From: Nocardioides sp. HDW12B
Lineage (GTDB): Bacteria > Actinomycetota > Actinomycetes > Propionibacteriales > Nocardioidaceae
NCBI RefSeq assembly: GCF_011299595.1
Contig: NZ_CP049867.1
Coordinates: 3,472,001 to 3,536,000 of the forward strand
Direction of reading: 5' to 3'
Length of the DNA: 64,000 nucleotides
The position numbers and the translations under genes were made by a program. Below the pieces are notes generated by a model. That model worked only from the letters and a program-made list of their open reading frames with translations. It did not search any database and was not told the DNA's origin. Each line of letters opens with the position of its first letter. Position 1 is the stretch's first letter. Positions 1 to 8,619 of this stretch are shown here, in pieces.

Positions 1-591
1 ACCGAGCATGGTGGTGCCACCGAGGCGCTCGAGGCCGCCTCGGGGGTCGTCGCGGTCGGAGAAGTAGGAGTCGTAGGCCTTCGCCGGGTACCAGTTCAGC
101 TCGATCTCGCGGTCCCCCTGCCCCAGGACCAGGGTGCCGAGCCCGCCCTGCAGGTCGACGTAGGTGACCTCCCAGCCGGGCTCGTCGAGGAGCACGCGGG
201 TCTGGCCGACGAGCGTGCCGTCGGGTTCCGCGGCGGTGAGTCCGGCGCCATCGGCGCCCTCCGCCTGTCCTGTGTCGTCGGCCGGGGAGGGCTCCGGAGC
301 CGCGGTCGTGCCGGCGCCCACGGGCGGCTGCGACGGGTCGTCGCCGCGCAGCCAGAACGCCGGTACGGCGACGGCGGCGGCCACCGTCGCGGCGGCGAGA
401 CCGGCCGCCAGCCACCCGCGGTGGCGGGAGACGGGGCGGCCGTCGAGGGAGTCGTGGTCCGGGGTACGGGTCGGGACGGGTGTGGCCATGATCGCCTCCA
501 GGAGGTCCTGCCGCGCGCCGGCGAGCGGGAGGGCGGCGAGCTCACCGTCGTCGTACGCCGACCCGCTGGTCTCGTGTCCGTGGGTGCTCAT
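1..591 (-). CDS. Membrane-anchored hypothetical protein (partial), partner of the ECF sigma factor
   Basis: The reading frame starts with ATG at 591 and runs off the left edge after 197 codons, so the C-terminus is missing. Residues 1-58 are cytoplasmic-looking, residues 60-80 form one hydrophobic membrane segment, a Pro/Ser/Ala-rich linker follows, then an apparently folded extracytoplasmic domain. The start overlaps the stop of the upstream ECF sigma gene as ATGA, implying translational coupling. Position and topology are those of an anti-sigma factor or sigma-associated membrane protein, but I see no zinc-binding HxxxCxxC motif, so the anti-sigma role is inference from context only. Confidence 0.75.
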   Translation of the reverse strand, partial: MSTHGHETSGSAYDDGELAALPLAGARQDLLEAIMATPVPTRTPDHDSLDGRPVSRHRGWLAAGLAAATVAAAVAVPAFWLRGDDPSQPPVGAGTTAAPEPSPADDTGQAEGADGAGLTAAEPDGTLVGQTRVLLDEPGWEVTYVDLQGGLGTLVLGQGDREIELNWYPAKAYDSYFSDRDDPRGGLERLGGTTMLG

Positions 592-1241
592 CGGTCTCCT
601 CCTCCGCGCGGTCGTGGCTGGTGGGTGTCGCTGTCTCCTGGTTCGTGTCCGGGTGGCCCTGGATCGTGACGGCCGACGCCCGGCGCGTCCGCGCCCCAGG
701 CGTCACCGAGCTCGTCGCGCAGCCGGGCGCGAGCCCGCGACAGCCGGGCGCGGACCGTGCCGACCGGGAGGTCGAGGGCGATCGCGACCTCGCGCGGCTC
801 GAGCTCCTCCCAGACGGTGAGCGTCAGGACCTCACGGTCGGCCTCACGGAGCCGGTCCAGCGCGGCTCGCACCGTCGCGGTGGCGGCGAGGCGATCGGCG
901 TGGTCCGGCACGGCCCGGGGCAGCTCGTCGCGCAGCCGCTGGCCCAGTCGCTGTCGGCGCGCCCGACCGCGACGGTCGTTGGCCAGGACGCGGCGCGCCA
1001 CGCCGTACAACCAGAGGCGGGCGTCGTCGCCGGGCGGCACCTCCGCCAGCCGCCGCCACGCGACCAGGAACGTCTCGGCGACCACGTCGGCCGCGCGCTC
1101 CGGCTCGTCGACGCGGCGCAGCGCGTAGGCCAGCAGCCGGTCGAACGTGTCGGCGTACAGGGCGGCGAAGCGGGCCTCGGCCTCCTGCCGCCTCACCTGC
1201 GCGACCTGCCCGACCCCGGGAGTCTGGGTGCTCGTGTCCAC
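588..1241 (-). CDS. ECF (sigma-70 family) RNA polymerase sigma factor
   Basis: 217 aa. Sigma region 2 spans about residues 24-92 (LLAYALRRV, DVVAETFLVAWRRL, LYGVARRVLANDRR) and region 4 about 125-178 (LREADREVLTLTVWEELEPR, then the HTH EVAIALDLPVGTVRARLSRA). The short linker and lack of region 3 are typical of ECF factors, which direct RNA polymerase to stress or envelope regulons. The gene lies about 130 bp downstream of purB on the same strand, with a long inverted repeat between them, and overlaps the next gene (a membrane protein) by 4 nt. The Arg/Pro/Gly-rich tail after residue 180 is dispensable-looking. The specific regulon is unknown. Confidence 0.9.
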   Translation of the reverse strand: MDTSTQTPGVGQVAQVRRQEAEARFAALYADTFDRLLAYALRRVDEPERAADVVAETFLVAWRRLAEVPPGDDARLWLYGVARRVLANDRRGRARRQRLGQRLRDELPRAVPDHADRLAATATVRAALDRLREADREVLTLTVWEELEPREVAIALDLPVGTVRARLSRARARLRDELGDAWGADAPGVGRHDPGPPGHEPGDSDTHQPRPRGGGDR

Positions 1242-1291
1242 ACCCCCTCCTTGTCCGGCTCCCCCACCGCCGTTACCGGCGGTCGGCAGAT

Positions 1292-1360
1292 CCGTTCAAT
1301 TGTTCGTTCAGAACCCGGTCCGTGGACGTCGAACGAGGTTCTGAACGTTCTTTTGAACGG
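1292..1360. repeat. Long imperfect inverted repeat between purB and the ECF sigma gene
   Basis: Arms at 1292-1315 and 1337-1360 are 24 bp each and match at 20 positions. The inner 10 bp (GTTCAGAACC / GGTTCTGAAC) and the outer 8 bp (CCGTTCAA / TTGAACGG) pair with no more than small interruptions. The 21-bp centre is unpaired. It starts about 10 bp after the purB stop, so a purB terminator is the simplest reading. The stretch is strikingly AT-rich for this genome and also lies upstream of the sigma gene, so an operator is possible. Confidence 0.55.
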
Positions 1361-1369
1361 AATGTGCGG

Positions 1370-2788
1370 CTAGAGGATCGCGCCCGGGGTGTACGACGCC
1401 TCCGCGGGGTGCTGCTCGACGAGCTGCTCGACGCGGGCCACCACGGCGCGGACCTGGTCGACGGCGGCGCCGGTGAAGGCGATCGGCTCGGCCACCAGCG
1501 CTGCGAGGTCGGCCGCGGACAGCCCGAGCGAGGGGTCGGCGGCGAGGCGGGCGAAGACGTCGTTCTCGGCCTGGCCGCGGCGCATGTCGAGGGCCACCCC
1601 GACGGCGGCCTTCTTGATCGACTCGTGGGCGGTCTCGCGACCGACCCCGGCCCGCACGGCGGCCATGAGCACCTTGGTGGTGGCCAGGAACGGCAGGTAG
1701 CGGTCGAGCTCGCGCTGGACCACGGCCGGGAAGGCGCCGAACTCGTCGAGCACCGTCAGGAACGTCTGGAACAGCCCGTCGATGGCGAAGAACGCGTCGG
1801 GCAGCGCGACCCGGCGCACCACCGAGCAGGACACGTCGCCCTCGTTCCACTGGTCACCGGCGAGCTCGCCGACCATGGAGAGGTAGCCGCGCAGCACCAC
1901 CGCCAGGCCGTTGACGCGCTCGCAGGAGCGGGTGTTCATCTTGTGCGGCATCGCGCTGGAGCCGACCTGCCCCTCCTTGAAGCCCTCGGTGACCAGCTCG
2001 ATGCCGGCCATCAGCCGGATCGTGGTGGCGAGGTTCGACGGAGCTGCGCTCAGCTGGACCAGCGCGGAGACCACGTCGAAGTCGAGGCTGCGGGGGTAGA
2101 CCTGGCCGACGCTGGTCAGCACCCGGTCGAAGCCGAGGTGGGCCGCGACCCGGGTCTCCAGCTCGGCCAGCCGTGAGCCGTCGCCGTCGAGCAGGTCGAG
2201 CATGTCCTGGGCGGTGCCGACCGGACCCTTGATGCCGCGCAGCGGGTAGCGCCCGAGCAGGTCCTCGAGCCGGTCGAGCGCCACCAGCAGCTCGTCGGCG
2301 ACGGTGGCGAAGCGCTTTCCGAGGGTGGTGGCCTGGGCAGCGACGTTGTGGGAGCGGCCGGCCATGACGAGCGCCTCGTGCTCGCTCGCCAGCCGCGCCA
2401 GACGTGCCAGCGTCGCGACCACCCGGCCGCGGACGAGGCGCAGCGAGGACACGATCTGCAGCTGCTCGACGTTCTCGGTCAGGTCGCGCGAGGTCATGCC
2501 CTTGTGGATGTGCTCGTGGCCGGCGAGGGCGCAGAACTCCTCGATCCGGGCCTTCACGTCGTGGCGGGTCTCCCGCTCGCGGGCCGCGATGGAGTCGAGG
2601 TCGACCTGGTCGACGACCTTCTCGTAGGCCTCGACGACGCCGTCGGGAACGGCGATCCCCAGGTCGCGCTGGGCCTTGAGCACCGCGATCCACAGCTGCC
2701 GCTCGAGCACGATCTTGTGCTCGGGCGACCAGAGCGCAGCGAGGTCGGCCCCGGCGTAGCGACTGGCCAGGACGTTGGGGTGGGACAC
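1370..2788 (-). CDS. purB: Adenylosuccinate lyase
   Basis: 472 aa with a GTG start. It cleaves SAICAR to AICAR in IMP synthesis and adenylosuccinate to AMP plus fumarate. The fumarase/aspartase superfamily signature GSSAMPHKMN is at residues 276-285. The conserved TSRDLTEN block at 99-106 and the SHN of AGRSHNVAAQ around 143-152 supply substrate-binding and catalytic residues. Length and motif order fit the family. It begins 1 nt after the purD stop, so the two form a purD-purB operon, and purA lies just upstream on the same strand. Three purine enzymes are therefore clustered. Certainty is high. Confidence 0.96.
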   Translation of the reverse strand: MSHPNVLASRYAGADLAALWSPEHKIVLERQLWIAVLKAQRDLGIAVPDGVVEAYEKVVDQVDLDSIAARERETRHDVKARIEEFCALAGHEHIHKGMTSRDLTENVEQLQIVSSLRLVRGRVVATLARLARLASEHEALVMAGRSHNVAAQATTLGKRFATVADELLVALDRLEDLLGRYPLRGIKGPVGTAQDMLDLLDGDGSRLAELETRVAAHLGFDRVLTSVGQVYPRSLDFDVVSALVQLSAAPSNLATTIRLMAGIELVTEGFKEGQVGSSAMPHKMNTRSCERVNGLAVVLRGYLSMVGELAGDQWNEGDVSCSVVRRVALPDAFFAIDGLFQTFLTVLDEFGAFPAVVQRELDRYLPFLATTKVLMAAVRAGVGRETAHESIKKAAVGVALDMRRGQAENDVFARLAADPSLGLSAADLAALVAEPIAFTGAAVDQVRAVVARVEQLVEQHPAEASYTPGAIL

Positions 2789-2789
2789 G

Positions 2790-4025
2790 TCAGACTCCTG
2801 CGGCGATGTCGGTGCGGTGGTGGGCGCCGTCGATCTCGATCAGGTCGACGCCCTCGTAGGCGCGGGCACGGGCGTCGGCGACGGAGTCCCCGACGGCGGT
2901 GACGGCCAGGACGCGGCCGCCGGCGGTCACGAGGTCGTCGCCGGCGGTGGCGGTGCCGGCGTGGATGACGTCGACGCCCTCGAGCGCGTCGGCCGCGGCG
3001 ACCCCGGTGATGACGTCGCCCTTGCGCGGGCTCTCGGGGTAGCCGGCGGCGGCCACCACGACGGTCACGGCCGCTCCCCCGCGCCAGGTCGGCGGGTCGA
3101 CCTCGTGCAGGCGGCCCTCGGCGGCGGCGAGCAGCAGCACGCCGAGCGGCGAGTCCATGCGCTGCAGCAGTGCCTGGGTCTCCGGGTCGCCGAAGCGGGC
3201 GTTGAACTCCACGACGCGCAGGCCCCGCTTGGTCAGCGCCAGCCCGGCGTAGAGCAGGCCCGAGAAGGGCGCCCCGCGGTGGGCCATCTCCACGACGGTC
3301 GGCTCGAGCACGCGTCGCCGTACGTCCTCGACGAGGTCGTCGGGCGCCCACGGCAGCGGCGTGTAGGCGCCCATGCCGCCGGTGTTGGGGCCCTGGTCGG
3401 CGTCGAGGGCGCGCTTGAAGTCCTGCGCCGGCTGCAACGGGTAGACCGTCTCGCCGTCGGTGATCGCGAAGAGGGAGACCTCCGGGCCGTCGAGGTACTC
3501 CTCGATGACGACGCGGACGCAGCCCTTCGCGTGGGCGACCGCCTCGTCGCGGTCCTCGGTCACCACCACGCCCTTGCCGGCGGCCAGGCCGTCGTCCTTG
3601 ACGACGTACGGCGCCCCGAAGGCGTCGAGCGCGTCGGCGACCTCCTCGTCGGTGTCGCACACCCGCGCCATCGCGGTCGGCACCTCAGCGGCGGCCATGA
3701 CGTCCTTGGCGAAGGCCTTGGAGCCCTCCAGCCGGGCGGCGGCGGCGCTCGGGCCGAAGCAGGCGACGCCGGCCTCGCGCACGGTGTCGGCCACGCCGCC
3801 GACGAGCGGCGCCTCGGGCCCGACCACGACGAGGTCGACGCCCAGCCCGGTGGCCAGGGCGGCGACGGCCGGCCCGTCCATCGGGTCGACGGGGTGCAGG
3901 GTGGCGCACGCAGCCATCCCGGGGTTCCCCGGAGCGGCGTGGACCTCGGTCACGTTCGGGTCGCGGGACAGCGCCAGCGCCAACGCGTGCTCGCGGCCCC
4001 CACCCCCGATCACCAGCGTCTTCAC
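2790..4025 (-). CDS. purD: Phosphoribosylamine-glycine ligase (GAR synthetase)
   Basis: 411 aa. It makes glycinamide ribonucleotide from phosphoribosylamine, glycine and ATP. An N-terminal GGGGREHAL motif (residues 7-15) precedes the ATP-grasp domain: VKDDGLAAGKGV (142-153), GPNTGGMGAY (212-221) and EFNARFGDPETQ (273-284). A longer frame is open upstream to 4175, but it runs through a structured intergenic repeat. The family N-terminus begins at the GTG at 4025, which also lies 7 nt after a TAGCCT -10 box, so this start is strongly preferred. The stop is 1 nt before purB. Confidence 0.95.
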   Translation of the reverse strand: MKTLVIGGGGREHALALALSRDPNVTEVHAAPGNPGMAACATLHPVDPMDGPAVAALATGLGVDLVVVGPEAPLVGGVADTVREAGVACFGPSAAAARLEGSKAFAKDVMAAAEVPTAMARVCDTDEEVADALDAFGAPYVVKDDGLAAGKGVVVTEDRDEAVAHAKGCVRVVIEEYLDGPEVSLFAITDGETVYPLQPAQDFKRALDADQGPNTGGMGAYTPLPWAPDDLVEDVRRRVLEPTVVEMAHRGAPFSGLLYAGLALTKRGLRVVEFNARFGDPETQALLQRMDSPLGVLLLAAAEGRLHEVDPPTWRGGAAVTVVVAAAGYPESPRKGDVITGVAAADALEGVDVIHAGTATAGDDLVTAGGRVLAVTAVGDSVADARARAYEGVDLIEIDGAHHRTDIAAGV

Positions 4026-4032
4026 GGGCCCC

Positions 4033-4038
4033 AGGCTA
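4033..4038 (-). promoter_or_regulatory. -10 box giving a leaderless purD transcript
   Basis: On the minus strand, TAGCCT (pattern TANNNT) is followed by 7 nt and the GTG start of purD. Initiation 6-8 nt after this box would put the 5' end at the start codon. No convincing -35 box was seen. Confidence 0.45.
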
Positions 4039-4085
4039 GTCGCCGTACGACGACCCGCCGACACCCGCCGGGGCCCGCCCCCCTT

Positions 4086-4145
4086 CATGTAACGCGGGGT
4101 TATGGACGGGTGCCCTGGCGCTGACGCCTTGGTCCCCGTCCATAA

Positions 4146-4159
<14 letters not shown>
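4086..4159. repeat. Structured intergenic repeat, copy A (symmetrical form)
   Basis: Perfect 23-bp inverted arms at 4086-4108 and 4137-4159 share the block CATGTAACGCGGGGTTAT followed by GGACG. A 28-nt centre can pair further. It lies between the purA stop and the purD start on the same strand. Copies B (6651), C (7861) and D (10163) carry the same block on one side only. It could end purA transcription or be a REP-like element. Confidence 0.8.
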
Positions 4160-5573
<1,414 letters not shown>

Positions 5574-5710
5574 CTAACACCGGCGCGCCCCGGCCGCCGG
5601 GCTCGTCCGCGCCGCGGGCCCCGGCGCCTGCGTCCGTCGTCACCGCAGTACGCCGCTGCGCGGGTCTGCCGCGTCGGTCACAGCACCTGCGGTGCTCGCC
5701 GTCACAGGAG

Positions 5711-5716
5711 TAGGTT
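5711..5716 (+). promoter_or_regulatory. -10 box giving a leaderless lipid-kinase transcript
   Basis: TAGGTT is followed by 6 nt and the GTG start at 5723. No Shine-Dalgarno sequence lies in that gap. This is the same arrangement as at purD, pyrE and several other genes in the window. Confidence 0.45.
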
Positions 5717-5722
5717 CCGCTC

Positions 5723-6631
5723 GTGAACCGCATCCTGCTCGTGACCAACGCCGCTGCCGGCACCAACGAGCAGGAAGCCGTCGACGCCGCCCTCGACGTC
5801 CTCCGCAAGGGCGCCGAGGTCGAGGTCGCCGCCACCAGCAGCCCGGAGGAGCTCGACGAGGTCGTCGCGGGTCTCGACGGTCGCACCGTGGTCGCCTGCG
5901 GGGGCGACGGCACGCTCCACGCCGTGGTCAACGCCCTGTCCCGCGCCGGCGCGCTCGGCTCGACCGACTTCGGGCTGATCCCGCTCGGCACCGGCAACGA
6001 CTTCGCCCGCGGCATCGGCCTGCCGCTGGAGCCGGACGCCGCCGCAGCGGTGATCAGCGGCGGCCGGACCGTCGCCACCGACCTGATCGTCGACGACGAG
6101 GGCACGGTCGTGGTCAACAACGTGCACCTGGGCGTGGGGGCGCAGGCGAGCCGCCGGGCCGAGAAGTGGAAGCCGCGGTTCGGCAAGATCGGCATCGGCA
6201 AGGTCGGCTACCTCGTCGGGGCGCTCGACGCGAGCCTGCAGCCGAAGTACCTCAAGGTGGAGGTCACCGTCGACGGCACCGTCCTGCAGGGCCGCGAGCT
6301 CACGCGGGGCCACCGGGTCGCCCAGGTGGCCATCGGCAACGGCTCCGACGTCGGTGGCGGGACCCAGCTGATCCCCGGCGCCGACCCGGAGGACGGCAAG
6401 CTGTCCGTGATCGTGTCGCGGACACGCGGCACCTGGTCGAAGCTCTCCTACGCCGCCCGCCTCCGGCTCGGCACCCACAACCTCATGAAGGAGGTCACCG
6501 AGGTGACCGGCACCGAGGTGCGCGTGCGGGGCGAGCGGTTCTACTGCGTCGCCGACGGCGAGATCGCCGGTCCCTACACCGACAAGTCCTGGTCGCTGAA
6601 GCGCGGGGCGCTCTCGATGTTCCGCCCCTGA
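5723..6631 (+). CDS. Diacylglycerol kinase family lipid kinase (YegS/DgkB-like)
   Basis: 302 aa with a GTG start. The family phosphorylates diacylglycerol, sphingoid bases or similar lipids at the cytoplasmic membrane. The nucleotide-binding GGDGT is at residues 60-64 and PLGTGNDFAR at 87-96. The C-terminal beta-sandwich region (DGEIAGPYTDKSW) is complete. An alternative reading is a phosphatidylinositol-synthesis-linked kinase, but the substrate cannot be told from sequence. It is divergent from purA and followed by structured repeat copy B, probably its transcript end. Confidence 0.88.
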   Translation: MNRILLVTNAAAGTNEQEAVDAALDVLRKGAEVEVAATSSPEELDEVVAGLDGRTVVACGGDGTLHAVVNALSRAGALGSTDFGLIPLGTGNDFARGIGLPLEPDAAAAVISGGRTVATDLIVDDEGTVVVNNVHLGVGAQASRRAEKWKPRFGKIGIGKVGYLVGALDASLQPKYLKVEVTVDGTVLQGRELTRGHRVAQVAIGNGSDVGGGTQLIPGADPEDGKLSVIVSRTRGTWSKLSYAARLRLGTHNLMKEVTEVTGTEVRVRGERFYCVADGEIAGPYTDKSWSLKRGALSMFRP

Positions 6632-6650
6632 CCCATTTGCCCCCCGGCCC

Positions 6651-6714
6651 CATGTAACGCGGGGTTATGGACGCCCCCCAAGGCGCATGACGCGTGGGAG
6701 GCGTCCACAAGCCT
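6651..6714. repeat. Structured intergenic repeat, copy B (reverse orientation)
   Basis: The block CATGTAACGCGGGGTTAT (6651-6668) is followed by a hairpin whose arms begin TGGACGCC and end GGCGTCCA, then CAAGCCT. It starts 20 bp after the lipid-kinase stop. Relative to C and D the element is inverted. The inner stem differs in sequence (CCCA / TGGG) but still pairs. Confidence 0.8.
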
Positions 6715-6860
6715 TGGTCAGAACCTCTCGGGGGGCACGCAGGCGACCTGGTCGTCGTACGACGAGCCAGGTGTCGTCCCCAACCCCCGCGACCTCGGAG
6801 TTGTCCCCCGCGCGACCCGAGCCCGCCCGACGGCCTCCCGGCCCGACGCAGGGTGCGGGC

Positions 6861-7838
6861 ATGACGAACCTCCCGCCCACCCTGGCCGCCCTCCGGACCC
6901 GGCAGTGCGGGCTCTTCACCCGACGTCAGGCCGTCGACGCCGGGTGCACCGAGCGCGAGGTCAAGACGCGCACGGGCGCACGGGGCGACTGGGCGACGGT
7001 CCGGCGCGGCGTCTACACGCTCCGCACGACGTGGGACCACGGCACCCCGCGCACGCGGTACGTCATGCGCGTGCACGCCGCCGTCCTGGCGGCCCGCACG
7101 CCCGTGCTGCCCAGCCACGCCTCCGCGGCGGCGCTGCTCGGCATGCCCCTGCGGCCGCGGTGGACCGAGCTCGTCCACGTCACCCGCCCCGGCGTGGGCG
7201 GTGGCCGGGTCGAGGGCGGCGTGAGCCACCACGTCGCGGCGTACGACGAGCGCGACGTCACCCTCGTCGGTGACGTGCCGGTGCTGGGCCTGGCGCGGAC
7301 CGCCGCCGACATCGGGCGCGAGCTCAGCCTGGAGGACGCCGTGATCGCGGCGGACGCGGCGTTGCGGCTCGGCAGCACGCGCGAGGAGCTGTGGGCGGCC
7401 ACGGAGCGGATGTGGTCGTGGGCCGGGATCACGACGGTCCGCGCTGCTCTCGAGATCGCCGACGGCGGCGCCGAGAATCCCGGTGAGTCGCTGCTCCGGC
7501 TGGCCGCGTTGGAGGCCGACATCGGTCCGGTCGAGACGCAGTTCCACCTCACCGACGGCCACCGCAACGCCTACACCGACCTCCGCGCAGGGCGGCTGCT
7601 CATGGAGTTCGACGGCGAGGTGAAGTACCTCGGGCGGGACGCCGGCGGCGTCGCGGACCGCCCGGCCCACGAGGTCGTCATCGAGGAGAAGAAGCGCGAG
7701 GACTGGTGCCGCAGCCAGGATGGTGGCTACGGCATGTTCCGAGCGGTGTGGTCGGAGGTGCTGGGGCGACGACGCTCGGACACCGCGCGACGCGTGCGGG
7801 CGGCGTACGTCCAGGCCGAGCGGCTGTACGGCGGCTGA
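6861..7838 (+). CDS. AbiEi-antitoxin-like wHTH / DUF559 endonuclease-like protein
   Basis: 325 aa from the ATG at 6861. The frame is open upstream but runs through repeat copy B. Residues about 5-53 match the winged-helix start of AbiEi-type proteins (LFTRRQAVDAGCTEREV, then RRGVYTL). The C-terminal part, around LLMEFDGEVKY (D251, E253, K255) and EVVIEEKKRED, has the acidic/Lys pattern of Vsr/DUF559 nuclease-like folds. Such proteins are multicopy in Nocardioides-type genomes. No cognate AbiEii-type nucleotidyltransferase lies next to it, so a toxin-antitoxin role is not supported here. Molecular function is unknown. Confidence 0.75.
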   Translation: MTNLPPTLAALRTRQCGLFTRRQAVDAGCTEREVKTRTGARGDWATVRRGVYTLRTTWDHGTPRTRYVMRVHAAVLAARTPVLPSHASAAALLGMPLRPRWTELVHVTRPGVGGGRVEGGVSHHVAAYDERDVTLVGDVPVLGLARTAADIGRELSLEDAVIAADAALRLGSTREELWAATERMWSWAGITTVRAALEIADGGAENPGESLLRLAALEADIGPVETQFHLTDGHRNAYTDLRAGRLLMEFDGEVKYLGRDAGGVADRPAHEVVIEEKKREDWCRSQDGGYGMFRAVWSEVLGRRRSDTARRVRAAYVQAERLYGG

Positions 7839-7860
7839 CGCGCGGCGCGTCGTCCGACCG

Positions 7861-7924
7861 AGGCTTGTGGACGCCTCGCACGGGTCACGACCCTTGCGAG
7901 GCGTCCATAACCCCGCGTTACATG
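7861..7924. repeat. Structured intergenic repeat, copy C (forward orientation)
   Basis: AGGCTTG leads into a long hairpin at 7868-7908: TGGACGCCTCGCA pairs with TGCGAGGCGTCCA, and inside it GGGT pairs with ACCC around a 4-nt loop. The conserved ATAACCCCGCGTTACATG block follows. It sits between two convergent genes, consistent with bidirectional termination. Confidence 0.85.
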
Positions 7925-7965
7925 CGGAAATCAGGCGGTGGCAGGCGCGGGGAGGGTGCCGGAGG

Positions 7966-8457
7966 TCAGACGGTGAAGCCGAAGTGCGCCGCGGCCTCGG
8001 GCGACGAGTCGCGCAGGAACGTCGCGCAGCGGCCGGCCTCGCCGGAGCCGATGACGCCCACCGGCGTGCCGGCGGCCTGCTCCTTGTCGGCCGCCTCGGC
8101 GGGCGCGTCGATCGAGCCCTCCCCGATCGCAGCGGCCGAGCGAGCCAGCAGCGCGAGGCAGGTCAGGAAGCCGCGGTTGGGCTCGTGCGCCCACGGCACG
8201 GGGCCGGTGCCCTTCCAGCCGTTGCGGCGCAGCATGTCGAGTGAGCGGTGGTAGCCGACGCGGGCGTAGGCGTAGACCGTGAGCTCCTCGGCCCCGGCGT
8301 CACGCGCCTGCTGGGCCAGGGCCGCCCAGGCGGTGGGGGACTCCGGGTGCGCCCGGACCACGGCCTCCGGGGCCGCACCGCCGGCGAGGTCCGCGGCGGC
8401 GGGGTCGGCGGGGAGGTGGGTGGGCGGGGGTCCGGCCATGAGGTCCTGGAAGGTCAT
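7966..8457 (-). CDS. DUF3151 domain-containing protein
   Basis: 163 aa from the ATG at 8457. An ATG 15 nt further upstream (8472) is possible. The protein is a soluble, Ala-rich helical protein. Recognisable family blocks are LAQQARDAGAEELTVYAYAR, YHRSLDMLRRNGWKG and the conserved PVPWAHEPNRGFL. The family is actinobacterial and of unknown function. It is typically encoded close to fba, as here (about 1.8 kb away), which hints at a link to central metabolism but proves nothing. No catalytic motif is visible. Confidence 0.8.
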   Translation of the reverse strand: MTFQDLMAGPPPTHLPADPAAADLAGGAAPEAVVRAHPESPTAWAALAQQARDAGAEELTVYAYARVGYHRSLDMLRRNGWKGTGPVPWAHEPNRGFLTCLALLARSAAAIGEGSIDAPAEAADKEQAAGTPVGVIGSGEAGRCATFLRDSSPEAAAHFGFTV

Positions 8458-8619
8458 GGCCCCAGTGTGCATCGTGCGTGAAGGAACCCAGTTACCCGCT
8501 CTCCCTCCCGTTCACACCTGAGGGCTGCGATACTGACCACGCCGACCCAGGGCGGGCGCGGTCGAACCGGCTGCCACACGCCGGGACGGTCGTGAGAAGG
8601 CACGGACAGAAGGACAGCG

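Noticed and set aside
6861-7838. Toxin-antitoxin or Abi phage-defence system
   Set aside because: The protein has an AbiEi-like wHTH start, but there is no adjacent AbiEii-type toxin gene. The neighbours are a lipid kinase and a DUF3151 gene.
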